Position numbers and translations under genes: made by a program. Source: Methylococcales bacterium (GTDB taxonomy: Bacteria > Pseudomonadota > Gammaproteobacteria > Methylococcales > Methylomonadaceae). Taken from it: DNA of 5,453 bases. Each line of letters opens with the position of its first letter. The stretch's first letter is position 1. The notes beneath the pieces were generated by a model, which searched no databases, was not told where the DNA came from, and was given only the letters and a program-made list of their open reading frames with translations. Below are positions 1 to 5,453 of the stretch, one piece after another. Location of the stretch: the NCBI GenBank assembly GCA_023144875.1, contig JAGLEW010000210.1:1-5453 (forward strand), read 5' to 3'.

Positions 1-204
1 CTGCATTGGGTACTTGATATGGCTTTTGACGAGGATAGAAATAGAACCCGTAATGGTTATAGCGCATCAAATCTTGCTGTGATTAGACATATTGCTCTGA
101 ATTTGATTAAAAAAGAAACATCGGCAAAAGTTGGTATAAAAACAAAGCGGTTAAAGGCTGGCTGGGATAATAATTATTTACTTAAAATTATTGGGGCAAT
201 TTAA
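1..204 (+). CDS. ISAs1-family transposase, C-terminal fragment (cut by window edge)
   Basis: The reading frame is open from base 1 and ends at TAA 202-204, so only the last 67 residues are visible. The ATG at 19 is internal, because the frame continues upstream of it with LHWVLD. The sequence carries the C-terminal signature of ISAs1 / H-repeat-type DDE transposases: a W-x-L-D strand followed by an acidic FDEDRNRTR stretch, an N-L-A-x-x-R-H-I-A-L-N-L helix, and the closing KTKRLKAGWDNNYLLKII. The family cuts and rejoins DNA at the ends of its own element; the acidic stretch probably holds the last catalytic acid, which is an inference from family architecture. No stop or frameshift interrupts the visible part, so nothing here says the gene is dead, but its N-terminus cannot be judged. 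It converges on the minus-strand genes to its right. Family assignment is by recognition of the motif. Confidence 0.88.
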   Translation: MHWVLDMAFDEDRNRTRNGYSASNLAVIRHIALNLIKKETSAKVGIKTKRLKAGWDNNYLLKIIGAI

Positions 205-218
205 GCCCGATTGCCCTG
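1..218 (+). mobile_element. Right end of an ISAs1-family insertion sequence
   Basis: The transposase stop (202-204) is followed within 14 bases by GCCCGATTGCCCTG, ending at 218. ISAs1-family elements typically end very near the transposase stop, with terminal repeats reading CAGGG inward from each end, so CCCTG at 214-218 is the likely outer end of the right inverted repeat. The first bases outside, CCTTCTTA (219-226), would be one copy of a target duplication of about 8 bp if the element is intact. The left end and the partner repeat lie outside the window, so neither the boundary nor the duplication can be confirmed here. Confidence 0.7.
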
Positions 219-265
219 CCTTCTTAGGGTGAGCTTTGCCAGTATTGAAAGGGTAAAGGAGTAGG

Positions 266-289
266 AGGGAAGCTTGAATCAGCTTCCCT
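266..289. terminator. Stem-loop between IS end and lipoprotein gene, possible terminator
   Basis: AGGGAAGCT (266-274) and AGCTTCCCT (281-289) pair perfectly over 9 bp around the 6-base loop TGAATC. It lies 41 bases past the stop of the minus-strand lipoprotein gene (331) and about 60 bases past the transposase stop. This position between two convergent genes suits a bidirectional terminator. Neither strand has a proper T-run directly after the stem, so it is not a classical intrinsic terminator. It could instead be an mRNA 3'-end stabilising hairpin or part of a dispersed repeat. Nothing else recognisable lies in 219-330. Confidence 0.4.
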
Positions 290-330
290 GAATTCATAGA
301 ATAATTGGACTAAATCTACAAAAATAATAT

Positions 331-693
331 TTAAGGTCTGCCCATTATTTTAGGTTTTTTAACCATATCTTCTTGCAAGCAATTGTAGGCGGCATTATCA
401 AAACGAATGCGTAATGATTGTGTATCTGTATCGTCATCTAAAACTTTTTCGGCTTCAACGCCTGTTAAATCTTTCATCATATATTTGGCAATACAGGTGC
501 AAGATTTTTCAATACGAGGTTTATCTGAATTGGTATTAACTGAGTTTTTAAGCTCGCGAGCAACACAATCATCGGCAAACTCTTTTTGAAATTGATGTTT
601 TTCAATATCGGTTGCTTTTTCGGCAGGATCATCTGAACATGCGATGACCGTAAGCGCAATAAAAAGGGGTAACCATATTTTTTTAGCGATCAT
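331..693 (-). CDS. Small Cys-rich lipoprotein of unknown function
   Basis: A protein of 120 residues. The start ATG at 693 is chosen because GAGGA lies 8-9 bases upstream and because it gives a standard signal peptide; a longer in-frame version from 717 would begin with a non-ATG codon. Residues 1-18 are a lipoprotein signal (K4, K5, then a hydrophobic core ending LTVIAC), with C19 as the predicted lipidated cysteine. The following Ser would, by the enteric +2 rule, favour the outer membrane. The mature part is soluble and charged, with four more cysteines: C43 (ADDCVA), C65 and C67 (SCTCIAKYMM) and C105 (YNCLQ), which could form two disulfides in the periplasm. The C...CxC...C layout recalls many small secreted proteobacterial proteins, but I do not recognise a named family. 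The start overlaps the end of the upstream membrane-protein gene by 11 bases, so the two are very likely translated together. No function is assigned. Confidence 0.8.
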   Translation of the reverse strand: MIAKKIWLPLFIALTVIACSDDPAEKATDIEKHQFQKEFADDCVARELKNSVNTNSDKPRIEKSCTCIAKYMMKDLTGVEAEKVLDDDTDTQSLRIRFDNAAYNCLQEDMVKKPKIMGRP

Positions 694-1225
694 CTTTCGT
701 ATCCTCGGTGTTATCATTCCAGATAGGGTTTTTTAAATCATCTTCTTGTAATTTACTGGCTTCCTCTGGATAAATATGCCAAAAAGATTTATCAATAGCG
801 GCATCTTGGTAATGTTCATTTTTACGGTCATGTTCGAACGGACACCACCAATTTTCAATTACTTTTACTAAATATGCGTGCCATTCAAATAAGGCAACGC
901 TTAATGGGCAATACCATGTGCAATTAAAAATCCAATATAATTTTGATTGTGCGGCGCTGAGTTTAAACGTCGGATCCATTGTTACTTGAGATTTTAAATC
1001 ATAACGGTGTGAGGCGCGATCGGGAATAAAATCGCCCCATTTTTTGATGTTTTTACCGCCGCTTAAGCGTAAATGAAAATAGCAGGTATAAGCGCTAAAA
1101 ATTACAAATGGCACCATTAAGAGGGGTAGGTAAACCAAAGGAGTGGCAATGGCACGAATCAATACACTTTGATTTCGATGGTTTTTACCAATTTCAACAC
1201 GTTGGCAAGAATCGCATGCTTTCAT
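683..1225 (-). CDS. Two-helix membrane protein of unknown function with Cys/His/Trp-rich segments
   Basis: A protein of 180 residues starting at ATG 1225, with AAGAGG seven bases upstream as a good ribosome-binding site. Order of parts: a short basic N-terminus with a C4-x-x-C7 pair (MKACDSCQRVEIGKNHR); a long hydrophobic stretch at about 23-51; a polar loop at 52-94 (GGKNIKKWGDFIPDR); a second hydrophobic and aromatic stretch at about 95-122 containing C102 and C106; then ENWWCPFEHD with C128; and a charged C-terminal tail. The basic N-terminus suggests it faces the cytoplasm, which would put the 52-94 loop in the periplasm and the tail back in the cytoplasm. Six cysteines and several histidines could bind a metal or a redox centre, which is only an inference. 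It is followed by, and overlaps, the lipoprotein gene (331-693), and the two may be partners at the envelope. I do not recognise the family. Confidence 0.8.
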   Translation of the reverse strand: MKACDSCQRVEIGKNHRNQSVLIRAIATPLVYLPLLMVPFVIFSAYTCYFHLRLSGGKNIKKWGDFIPDRASHRYDLKSQVTMDPTFKLSAAQSKLYWIFNCTWYCPLSVALFEWHAYLVKVIENWWCPFEHDRKNEHYQDAAIDKSFWHIYPEEASKLQEDDLKNPIWNDNTEDTKDDR

Positions 1226-1260
1226 AAAGAGCCTCTTAATTTGTTTATGTGATAGGAAAG

Positions 1261-1289
1261 GGATAACACCTGTTATTAAATTAACTCAA
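1261..1289 (-). promoter_or_regulatory. Weak candidate promoter with overlapping dyad before the membrane-protein gene
   Basis: Read on the minus strand, TTGAGT (1289-1284) and TTATCC (1266-1261) are 17 bases apart, a spacing that suits sigma-70 although both hexamers are poor matches. An inverted repeat, ATAACA-GG-TGTTAT (1276-1263), fills the right part of the spacer and runs into the -10 box, where a repressor could bind. The start codon lies about 36 bases downstream of the -10. The gap from the DUF3426 gene is only 50 bases, so simple read-through from the operon is an equally good explanation. Confidence 0.25.
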
Positions 1290-1902
1290 AACTATAACCA
1301 CCGACCGTTTGTTCTGGCTTGGCGATTTTCATACTGATTTCAATGGTTTTTGAAGGTGCAATAAGTTTATTAATTGTTGTATTCATATATTCTTGTGGTG
1401 TAAACACTCGCTGGGCAAAACTTTTGCCTGACAAGGTTAATAAATTCAATTTTATAGTAGGGTGGGGTTGCTCAAATAAGCCTTGATTACTTATAACTGC
1501 CTGAAACGTGTAATATTGATGTTTTGTTTGTTGCAAATTTCCAAACATGACTTCAAAATCATCACCGTTTTTATAGGTGGGTAATTGGCATTTTAAAGAG
1601 TCGCATATTTTTTCCAACCATATTCGAGCCTTTGCATTGTGAATAATGTTGTCTTTTTCAAAAATATAAATTTGCGCGGCTAAGACAATTGAACAAATCC
1701 ACACGCCTAATTTCCAAGACCAAAATCGCTCTTGCTCATAAACTTTTTTATGCCCCCCCAAAACTAAAAAATCATCGCCTAAGCGTTTTAGTTTCCCCAA
1801 CATTTCCCCGCAATGTGAACACAAGCGATCTCGGTGTGGATGACATAAAATTTCAACATCCGTGCTGTAGGTTTTTTTACAGTGTTGACAGTGGGTAAGC
1901 AT
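1276..1902 (-). CDS. DUF3426 membrane protein with N-terminal MJ0042-type zinc ribbon
   Basis: A protein of 208 residues. The start is taken at ATG 1902, which overlaps the prmA stop by one base (TAATG) and begins MLTHCQHC, the usual start of this family; the frame is open further upstream (to 1935), but that would run into prmA and add residues foreign to the family. Residues 5-31 carry C5-x2-C8 and C28-x2-C31 with the MJ0042 spacing, a likely structural zinc site. The usual Gly/Val-Arg residues before the second pair are replaced, and C20, H21 and H23 are extra. One membrane helix lies at about 64-81. The C-terminal domain, starting at CQLPTY (105-110), shows the DUF3426 pattern: a N-Q-x-L-F-E-Q-P-H-P strand, RVFTPQEYM (165-173), and a GGYSFELI end. 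The zinc ribbon would be cytoplasmic and the DUF3426 domain periplasmic. The biochemical role is unknown; genes of this type commonly sit next to prmA. A run of seven G (coding strand, near 1753-1759) lies in the gene. Confidence 0.85.
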   Translation of the reverse strand: MLTHCQHCKKTYSTDVEILCHPHRDRLCSHCGEMLGKLKRLGDDFLVLGGHKKVYEQERFWSWKLGVWICSIVLAAQIYIFEKDNIIHNAKARIWLEKICDSLKCQLPTYKNGDDFEVMFGNLQQTKHQYYTFQAVISNQGLFEQPHPTIKLNLLTLSGKSFAQRVFTPQEYMNTTINKLIAPSKTIEISMKIAKPEQTVGGYSFELI

Positions 1903-2786
1903 TAATCTAAACGTTTCCTGCCATCGAGTCGGCACCAGTCTTGTTGCTGTGTGACAGGCTTAAAATCAAATTGTTTTTCATATTTTTTTTGTACGTCTGT
2001 GGCTTGTTCGCTTAAGATGCCTGATAAAATGAGCTGTCCGTCCTGTTTAACCAAAGTTGTAATTAGGGATGATAGTTCAATTAAGGGTTTAGCAAGAATA
2101 TTGGCTAAAACTAAATCAGCTTCAATTGTTTTAAAGTCGTGCGCTAAAAAAAGGCTTATTTTGTCTTCAACCTGATTTTTTTCAGCGTTCATTTGTGTCG
2201 CGGTTAATGCTTGAGGGTCTATATCAATCGCATACGCTTTTTTTGCCCCTAGTAACAGTGCCGCGACTGCTAAAATTCCAGAACCACAGCCATAATCAAT
2301 AATGATTTTGTCGTTGAGGTCATGACTGGCTAACCATTCTAAGCATAAGGCGGTGGTAGCATGAGTACCTGTACCAAAAGCCAGCCCTGGGTCTAAGCTC
2401 ATGCACACGGTTCCCGCTTCCGTTTGCGCTTGATCGCTTGGGCAAACCCATAATTTATCCGCAAATTTCATCGGCTGATAATATTCCAGCCATGCTCGTT
2501 CCCATACTTGATCTTCAATGCGTTCAAGCTGCCAATGCAAGAGTTTTTCAGCCGTAAACTGTTGCCATAATTTAGCTTTTATTAACGCTGGATTGGCCTC
2601 TAATTCATAAAGCCCAATAACGGTGGTTTGTTGCCAAATTTTGGTTTCACCCACCGCAGGTTCATAGACAGGCTCATCTTTCGCATCTATATACGTTACA
2701 GAAACCGCACCGCATTCGCTGAAAAAATCGGCAATTAATGGCGCAGTAATTTCATCCGTGGTAATTGATAATTGATGCCAAGTCAT
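1902..2786 (-). CDS. prmA: Ribosomal protein L11 methyltransferase
   Basis: A protein of 294 residues, against 293 for E. coli PrmA, so it is full length. It uses S-adenosylmethionine to trimethylate ribosomal protein L11 in the cytoplasm. The N-terminal part (about 1-100) is the substrate-recognition domain, ending in W-E-R-A-W-L-E-Y-Y-Q-P. The catalytic domain follows with the family signature LDPGLAFGTGTHATT (131-145), SAM-binding motif I DYGCGSG (164-170), the acidic DIDPQA (188-193) that would hold the SAM ribose, and LANILAKPL (227-235) in the active-site region. GILSEQ (256-261) and the closing RLDGRKR also fit. The ATG at 2786 is six bases after the accC stop and has no visible Shine-Dalgarno sequence, so translation is probably coupled to accC. 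The stop overlaps the next gene's ATG. Following accC is usual in gammaproteobacteria; dusB and fis, which often come next, are absent here. Confidence 0.97.
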   Translation of the reverse strand: MTWHQLSITTDEITAPLIADFFSECGAVSVTYIDAKDEPVYEPAVGETKIWQQTTVIGLYELEANPALIKAKLWQQFTAEKLLHWQLERIEDQVWERAWLEYYQPMKFADKLWVCPSDQAQTEAGTVCMSLDPGLAFGTGTHATTALCLEWLASHDLNDKIIIDYGCGSGILAVAALLLGAKKAYAIDIDPQALTATQMNAEKNQVEDKISLFLAHDFKTIEADLVLANILAKPLIELSSLITTLVKQDGQLILSGILSEQATDVQKKYEKQFDFKPVTQQQDWCRLDGRKRLD

Positions 2787-2792
2787 GGGGTA

Positions 2793-4136
2793 TTAGCTAA
2801 GACCTAATTTTTTTTCTAAATAATGAATATTTTGCCCACCTGCGGCAAATCCATTATCTGACATTAATTCCGACTGTAAGGGAATATTGGTTTTAATGCC
2901 ATCAATGACCATTTCCATTAATGCAGTTTTCATACGAGCAATTGCGCTGTTTCGATCCTCGCCATGCGCAATTAGTTTGCCAATCATAGAGTCATAATAA
3001 GGGGGAACAGTATAGCCATTATAAATATGCGTTTCACAGCGAATCCCAGGACCACCAGGCATGTGAAATTGATCAATAACTCCAGGGCAAGGCATAAAGT
3101 TATGTGGGTCTTCAGCATTTAAACGACATTCAATCGCATGACCTGTAAATGTGATTTGCTCTTGTGTCATCGAAAGCGGTAAACCTGCGGCTATGCGTAA
3201 TTGTTCTTTGACAATATCAAAGCCTGTAATCATTTCGGTGACGGGGTGTTCTACTTGAACTCGTGTATTCATTTCAATGAAAAAGAACTCACCACGCTCG
3301 TATAAAAACTCAAAAGTTCCCGCGCCTAAATAACCAATATTTTTACAGGCATCGGTACATAGCTTTCCCATGCGATTACGTTCTTCGTCGGTAATACCTG
3401 GTGCAGGCGCTTCTTCGATGACTTTTTGATGTCGACGTTGCATAGAGCAATCACGCTCCCCCAAATGAATCGCATTACCATGACTATCGGCAAGAATTTG
3501 AAATTCAATATGACGTGGGTCTTCTAAAAACTTTTCCATGTAAACGGTACTGTTGCCAAAAGCGGTTCCTGCTTCGGCTTTCGTCATATTAATGGAATTT
3601 AACAAGGCCGCTTCTGTATGAACCGTTCGCATTCCACGACCACCACCACCGCCTGCGGCTTTAATGATGACGGGATAACCAATATCGCTCGCCATTCTTA
3701 AGTTTTCTTTTGGGTTGCTGCCCAAGGGATTGCCATTACCAGGGACACAAGGAACCCCCGCTTTATGCATGGCTTTTTTTGCCGAAATTTTATCACCCAT
3801 CATGCGAATGGTATCCGCGCTAGGGCCTATAAAGGTAAAACCACTTTGCGCCACTTTTTCCGAAAAATCGGCATTTTCAGATAAAAAACCATAACCTGGA
3901 TGAATCGCTTCCGCATCGGTAACTTCAGCGGCACTAATAATGGCGGGGATATTTAAATAACTGTCCGCAGAGGCCGCTGGGCCAATACAAACTGCCTCAT
4001 CGGCAAGTCGAACATGTTTTAAATCACGATCAACATCGGAATGTACTGCCACGGTTTTGATGTCTAATTCACGACAAGCACGTAAAATTCGCAATGCAAT
4101 TTCGCCTCGATTGGCGATAACAATTTTATCGAACAT
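2793..4136 (-). CDS. accC: Acetyl-CoA carboxylase, biotin carboxylase subunit
   Basis: A protein of 447 residues (E. coli 449). It carboxylates the biotin on AccB using ATP and bicarbonate, the first half-reaction of acetyl-CoA carboxylase in fatty acid synthesis. The N-terminal domain begins KIVIANRGEIALRI and includes HPGYGFLSEN (79-88). The ATP-grasp domain follows, with K116, K159 and the glycine-rich loop GGGGGRGMR (162-170). The bicarbonate and metal site is seen as H236, K238, E276, E288, N290, R292, V295 and E296 (EMNTRVQVEHP), and R338 lies in the C-terminal domain (ECRLNAEDP). These positions coincide with the E. coli numbering, so there is no insertion or deletion up to there and every catalytic residue I can check is present. 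The ATG at 4136 has AGGGA (4150-4146) nine bases upstream. It lies 19 bases after accB, its functional partner, as is usual in gammaproteobacteria. Confidence 0.98.
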   Translation of the reverse strand: MFDKIVIANRGEIALRILRACRELDIKTVAVHSDVDRDLKHVRLADEAVCIGPAASADSYLNIPAIISAAEVTDAEAIHPGYGFLSENADFSEKVAQSGFTFIGPSADTIRMMGDKISAKKAMHKAGVPCVPGNGNPLGSNPKENLRMASDIGYPVIIKAAGGGGGRGMRTVHTEAALLNSINMTKAEAGTAFGNSTVYMEKFLEDPRHIEFQILADSHGNAIHLGERDCSMQRRHQKVIEEAPAPGITDEERNRMGKLCTDACKNIGYLGAGTFEFLYERGEFFFIEMNTRVQVEHPVTEMITGFDIVKEQLRIAAGLPLSMTQEQITFTGHAIECRLNAEDPHNFMPCPGVIDQFHMPGGPGIRCETHIYNGYTVPPYYDSMIGKLIAHGEDRNSAIARMKTALMEMVIDGIKTNIPLQSELMSDNGFAAGGQNIHYLEKKLGLS

Positions 4137-4155
4137 TTCTTTTAATCCCTATTCC

Positions 4156-4608
4156 TTATTCAATCACAAATAATGGTTGATCATATTCGACAGGTTGTGA
4201 ATCATCGGCTAATATTTTTTTAATCACGCCACTTTTATCGGCTTCAATTTGATTTAAAATTTTCATCGCTTCAATAATACACAGCGTTTCCCCTTGCGTG
4301 ACAGACTGACCTTCCTCGACAAAAGGGGCAGTTCCTGGTGAAGAAGCACGATAAAACGTACCAACCATTGGGGATTTTAAGACATGACCTTGTTCGCTTT
4401 CTTCAGTGCTTTCAGGTGTTGTTGCCGCGATAGCAACAACGGGAGCAACAGCCGCCATTACAGGCGCTGCAACCGCAACAGGGGCAGGCGTGGCAGAATA
4501 ACGACTAATACGAACCGACTCTTCACCTTCACTAATTTCAATTTCAGAGATGTCGGAACTTTCAATTAGTTCGATTAATTTTTTTATTTTTCTAATGTCC
4601 ATCGTCAT
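4156..4608 (-). CDS. accB: Acetyl-CoA carboxylase, biotin carboxyl carrier protein
   Basis: A protein of 150 residues (E. coli 156). It carries biotin between biotin carboxylase (AccC) and carboxyltransferase. Residues 1-36 are the conserved N-terminal segment (MDIRKIKKLIEL..., EGEESVRISR). Residues 38-65 are a flexible Ala/Pro/Val linker. The biotinyl domain starts at about 76 (LKSPMVGTFYRA), includes the 'thumb' around 89-96 (SSPGTAPF), and has the biotinylation site EAMKILNQIEADKSG, with K116 as the modified lysine; the usual Met-Met after it is Ile-Leu here, a mild change. Two ATGs are possible, at 4608 and 4602. The second matches the E. coli start, but GAG seven bases before the first gives it the better spacing. 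The aroQ stop is one base upstream, so translation is probably coupled. Confidence 0.97.
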   Translation of the reverse strand: MTMDIRKIKKLIELIESSDISEIEISEGEESVRISRYSATPAPVAVAAPVMAAVAPVVAIAATTPESTEESEQGHVLKSPMVGTFYRASSPGTAPFVEEGQSVTQGETLCIIEAMKILNQIEADKSGVIKKILADDSQPVEYDQPLFVIE

Positions 4609-4609
4609 A

Positions 4610-5053
4610 TTATTTCTCGGTTAAAATCTGATCGGCGGCGTGTAAAGCCAATTCGTAGCCTTTGGTTCCTAACCCACAAATAACACCTACTGCGATATCT
4701 GAAAAATAGGAGTGCTTTCTAAACGACTCACGCGCATGAATGTTGGATAAGTGTACTTCTATAAACGGAATTTTTGTTGCCAATAAGCTATCTCGAATGG
4801 CAACGCTGGTATGTGTAAAAGCGGCAGGGTTAATAATAATAAAATCGACTTTATCATAAAACGCCTGCTGAATGGTTTCAATCAATAAATGCTCGGCATT
4901 GTACTGATGAAATCCAAGTTGATGACCTTGCTTTTTAGCCAATGCATCAAGGGAATTTTGTATGCTTTTAAGGGTATGACAACCATAATGTGTTGGCTCT
5001 CTAATCCCTAATAAATTAAGGTTAGGGCCATTTAAAACGAGAATAGATGCCAT
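4610..5053 (-). CDS. aroQ: 3-dehydroquinate dehydratase, type II
   Basis: A protein of 147 residues, the normal size for the type II family. It removes water from 3-dehydroquinate to give 3-dehydroshikimate, the third step of the shikimate pathway, as a cytoplasmic dodecamer in the family. Visible motifs: the N-terminal ILVLNGPNLNLLGIREP (4-20) with R18; the catalytic tyrosine Y23 on the mobile lid; E54 in NAEHLLIE; INPAAFTHTS (74-83) with N75 and the catalytic H81; EVHLSNIHARESFR (99-112) with H101 and R112; and GVICGLGTKGYELAL (123-137). All expected active-site residues are present. The start is ATG 5053, where the family homology begins; a TTG at 5086 in the same frame would add 11 unrelated residues and overlaps promoter-like sequence. 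No good Shine-Dalgarno sequence precedes the ATG. It is first in the operon, ahead of accB and accC, a common gammaproteobacterial order. Confidence 0.97.
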   Translation of the reverse strand: MASILVLNGPNLNLLGIREPTHYGCHTLKSIQNSLDALAKKQGHQLGFHQYNAEHLLIETIQQAFYDKVDFIIINPAAFTHTSVAIRDSLLATKIPFIEVHLSNIHARESFRKHSYFSDIAVGVICGLGTKGYELALHAADQILTEK

Positions 5054-5069
5054 AACATTTGTGAGCAAG

Positions 5070-5101
5070 ATTGTATAATCGGTCAATTCTGCCTAATTTA
5101 A
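5070..5101 (-). promoter_or_regulatory. Candidate promoter for the aroQ-accB-accC-prmA operon
   Basis: This is the only non-coding gap upstream of the operon. On the minus strand it holds TTATACAAT (5078-5070), a fair -10 region, in which TACAAT matches five of six consensus bases. TTAAAT (5101-5096) lies 17 bases before TTATAC as a weak -35. A better-looking TTGACC (5086-5081) is too close to this -10 and has no good -10 of its own downstream. Transcription from this -10 would begin about 10 bases before the aroQ ATG, giving a very short leader. No operator or attenuator is visible, and the exact boxes are uncertain. Confidence 0.4.
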
Positions 5102-5152
5102 CCCCTTTTGTCCAGCATAATGTAAGGCATTTCTCACAATAGCGGTATTTTT

Positions 5153-5453
5153 TTAAAATATTCCAGTATTTAACTTCAGCCGCTTTAAAAATTGCCGAAT
5201 AATATCAAAACTAAAACCTCTACTTTGTAGAAATTGTTGACGCTTTAATTACTCTTTTGGTAATAGTTAAGTATTGCAGAGGTATTTTTTATGATAGACC
5301 TGCTTAATCCCTTGATATTCATCGTCAAAATTTTCTGCTAAAGTTGCCTGTAAATCAAAATTTTCAATCTGATGCGGTTGTAATTCATCTCTGTACACGA
5401 CAAAAAATATAACTATTTGGTTTTTATAATAAATAACCTGAGTTCGGGTTAAT
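5153..5453 (-). pseudogene. recX: Decayed recX-like gene, C-terminal part (cut by window edge)
   Basis: Read on the minus strand in one frame, the last ~100 codons give a RecX-like C-terminus interrupted by two in-frame TAA stops (5269-5267 and 5251-5249). Upstream of the stops are ELQPHQIENFDLQ (from 5386) and YQGIKQVYHKKY. Downstream is KRQQFLQSRGFSFDIIRQF, the typical RecX ending, with a natural stop at 5155-5153. The spacing across the damaged stretch (K-Y ... P-K-E-x-x-K-R) is the same as in intact RecX proteins, so point mutation rather than deletion broke this part. Before 5386 the frame is open but no longer looks like RecX, which suggests a frameshift or faster decay; the rest lies beyond the edge. 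Intact RecX binds RecA and limits its filaments. The remnant runs in the same direction as aroQ, 99 bases upstream of it. The family call rests on motif recognition, but the stops are plain in the sequence. Confidence 0.75.

Noticed and set aside
407..589. Plus-strand open frame opposite the lipoprotein gene
   Set aside because: No ribosome-binding site or recognisable motif; it is the antisense of a well-supported gene. The same applies to frames opposite or inside prmA, accC, accB and the DUF3426 gene (1689-1898, 1951-2175, 3326-3508, 4384-4569).
694..717. Longer N-terminus for the lipoprotein
   Set aside because: It needs a non-ATG start and would lengthen the signal peptide; ATG 693 has GAGGA at proper spacing.
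1903..1935. Upstream start for the DUF3426 gene inside prmA
   Set aside because: The added residues are foreign to the family, while ATG 1902 gives the usual MLTxC start and a TAATG junction with prmA.
4384..4569. Arg/Asn-rich plus-strand frame opposite accB, resembling a basic small protein
   Set aside because: Its odd composition comes from reading the Ala/Pro/Val linker of AccB in reverse.
5054..5086. Extended aroQ start at TTG 5086
   Set aside because: The added residues have no family similarity and overlap the best promoter-like sequence; ATG 5053 gives the normal 147-residue protein.
5153..5280. recX interrupted by stops read through by stop-codon recoding
   Set aside because: Two TAA codons 18 bases apart, with loss of similarity further upstream, fit gene decay; TAA is not a usual recoded stop and no recoding signal is seen.
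1..5453. CRISPR array, tRNA, rRNA or riboswitch
   Set aside because: No regularly spaced repeats, no cloverleaf with a conserved T-loop, no rRNA-like stretch, and gaps too short for a riboswitch.

Overview
The window looks like an AT-rich gammaproteobacterial chromosome. The core is the conserved minus-strand block aroQ-accB-accC-prmA, followed by a DUF3426 (MJ0042 zinc-ribbon) membrane protein. The proteins match the E. coli families closely; AccC can be numbered residue for residue with E. coli. The decayed recX-like gene and the insertion-sequence end suggest a genome with ongoing gene loss and transposition. A methanotroph-like or host-associated gammaproteobacterium would fit, but the sequence alone does not prove that.

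Layout, left to right. Bases 1-218 are the 3' end of an ISAs1-family insertion sequence (plus strand), with the transposase C-terminus running off the left edge. Bases 219-330 are non-coding and carry one strong stem-loop. Everything else is on the minus strand and is read right to left: a recX pseudogene (5453-5153), a short promoter-bearing gap, aroQ (5053-4610), accB (4608-4156), accC (4136-2793), prmA (2786-1902), a DUF3426 protein (1902-1276), a two-helix membrane protein of unknown function (1225-683) and a Cys-rich lipoprotein of unknown function (693-331).

How the genes work together. AroQ makes 3-dehydroshikimate for aromatic amino acid synthesis. AccB and AccC are the biotin carrier and biotin carboxylase halves of acetyl-CoA carboxylase, the entry to fatty acid synthesis. 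PrmA methylates ribosomal protein L11. Gaps of 1, 19 and 6 bases and a TAATG stop/start overlap indicate one co-transcribed unit through the DUF3426 gene. The last two genes overlap by 11 bases and form a tight pair. They may be read through from the operon or from a weak promoter of their own near 1261-1289. They sit where dusB-fis commonly follows prmA in this group of bacteria.

I found no clear new defence, mobile or RNA system. The best candidates for something undescribed are the membrane-protein/lipoprotein pair at 331-1225 and, more modestly, the dying recX gene.
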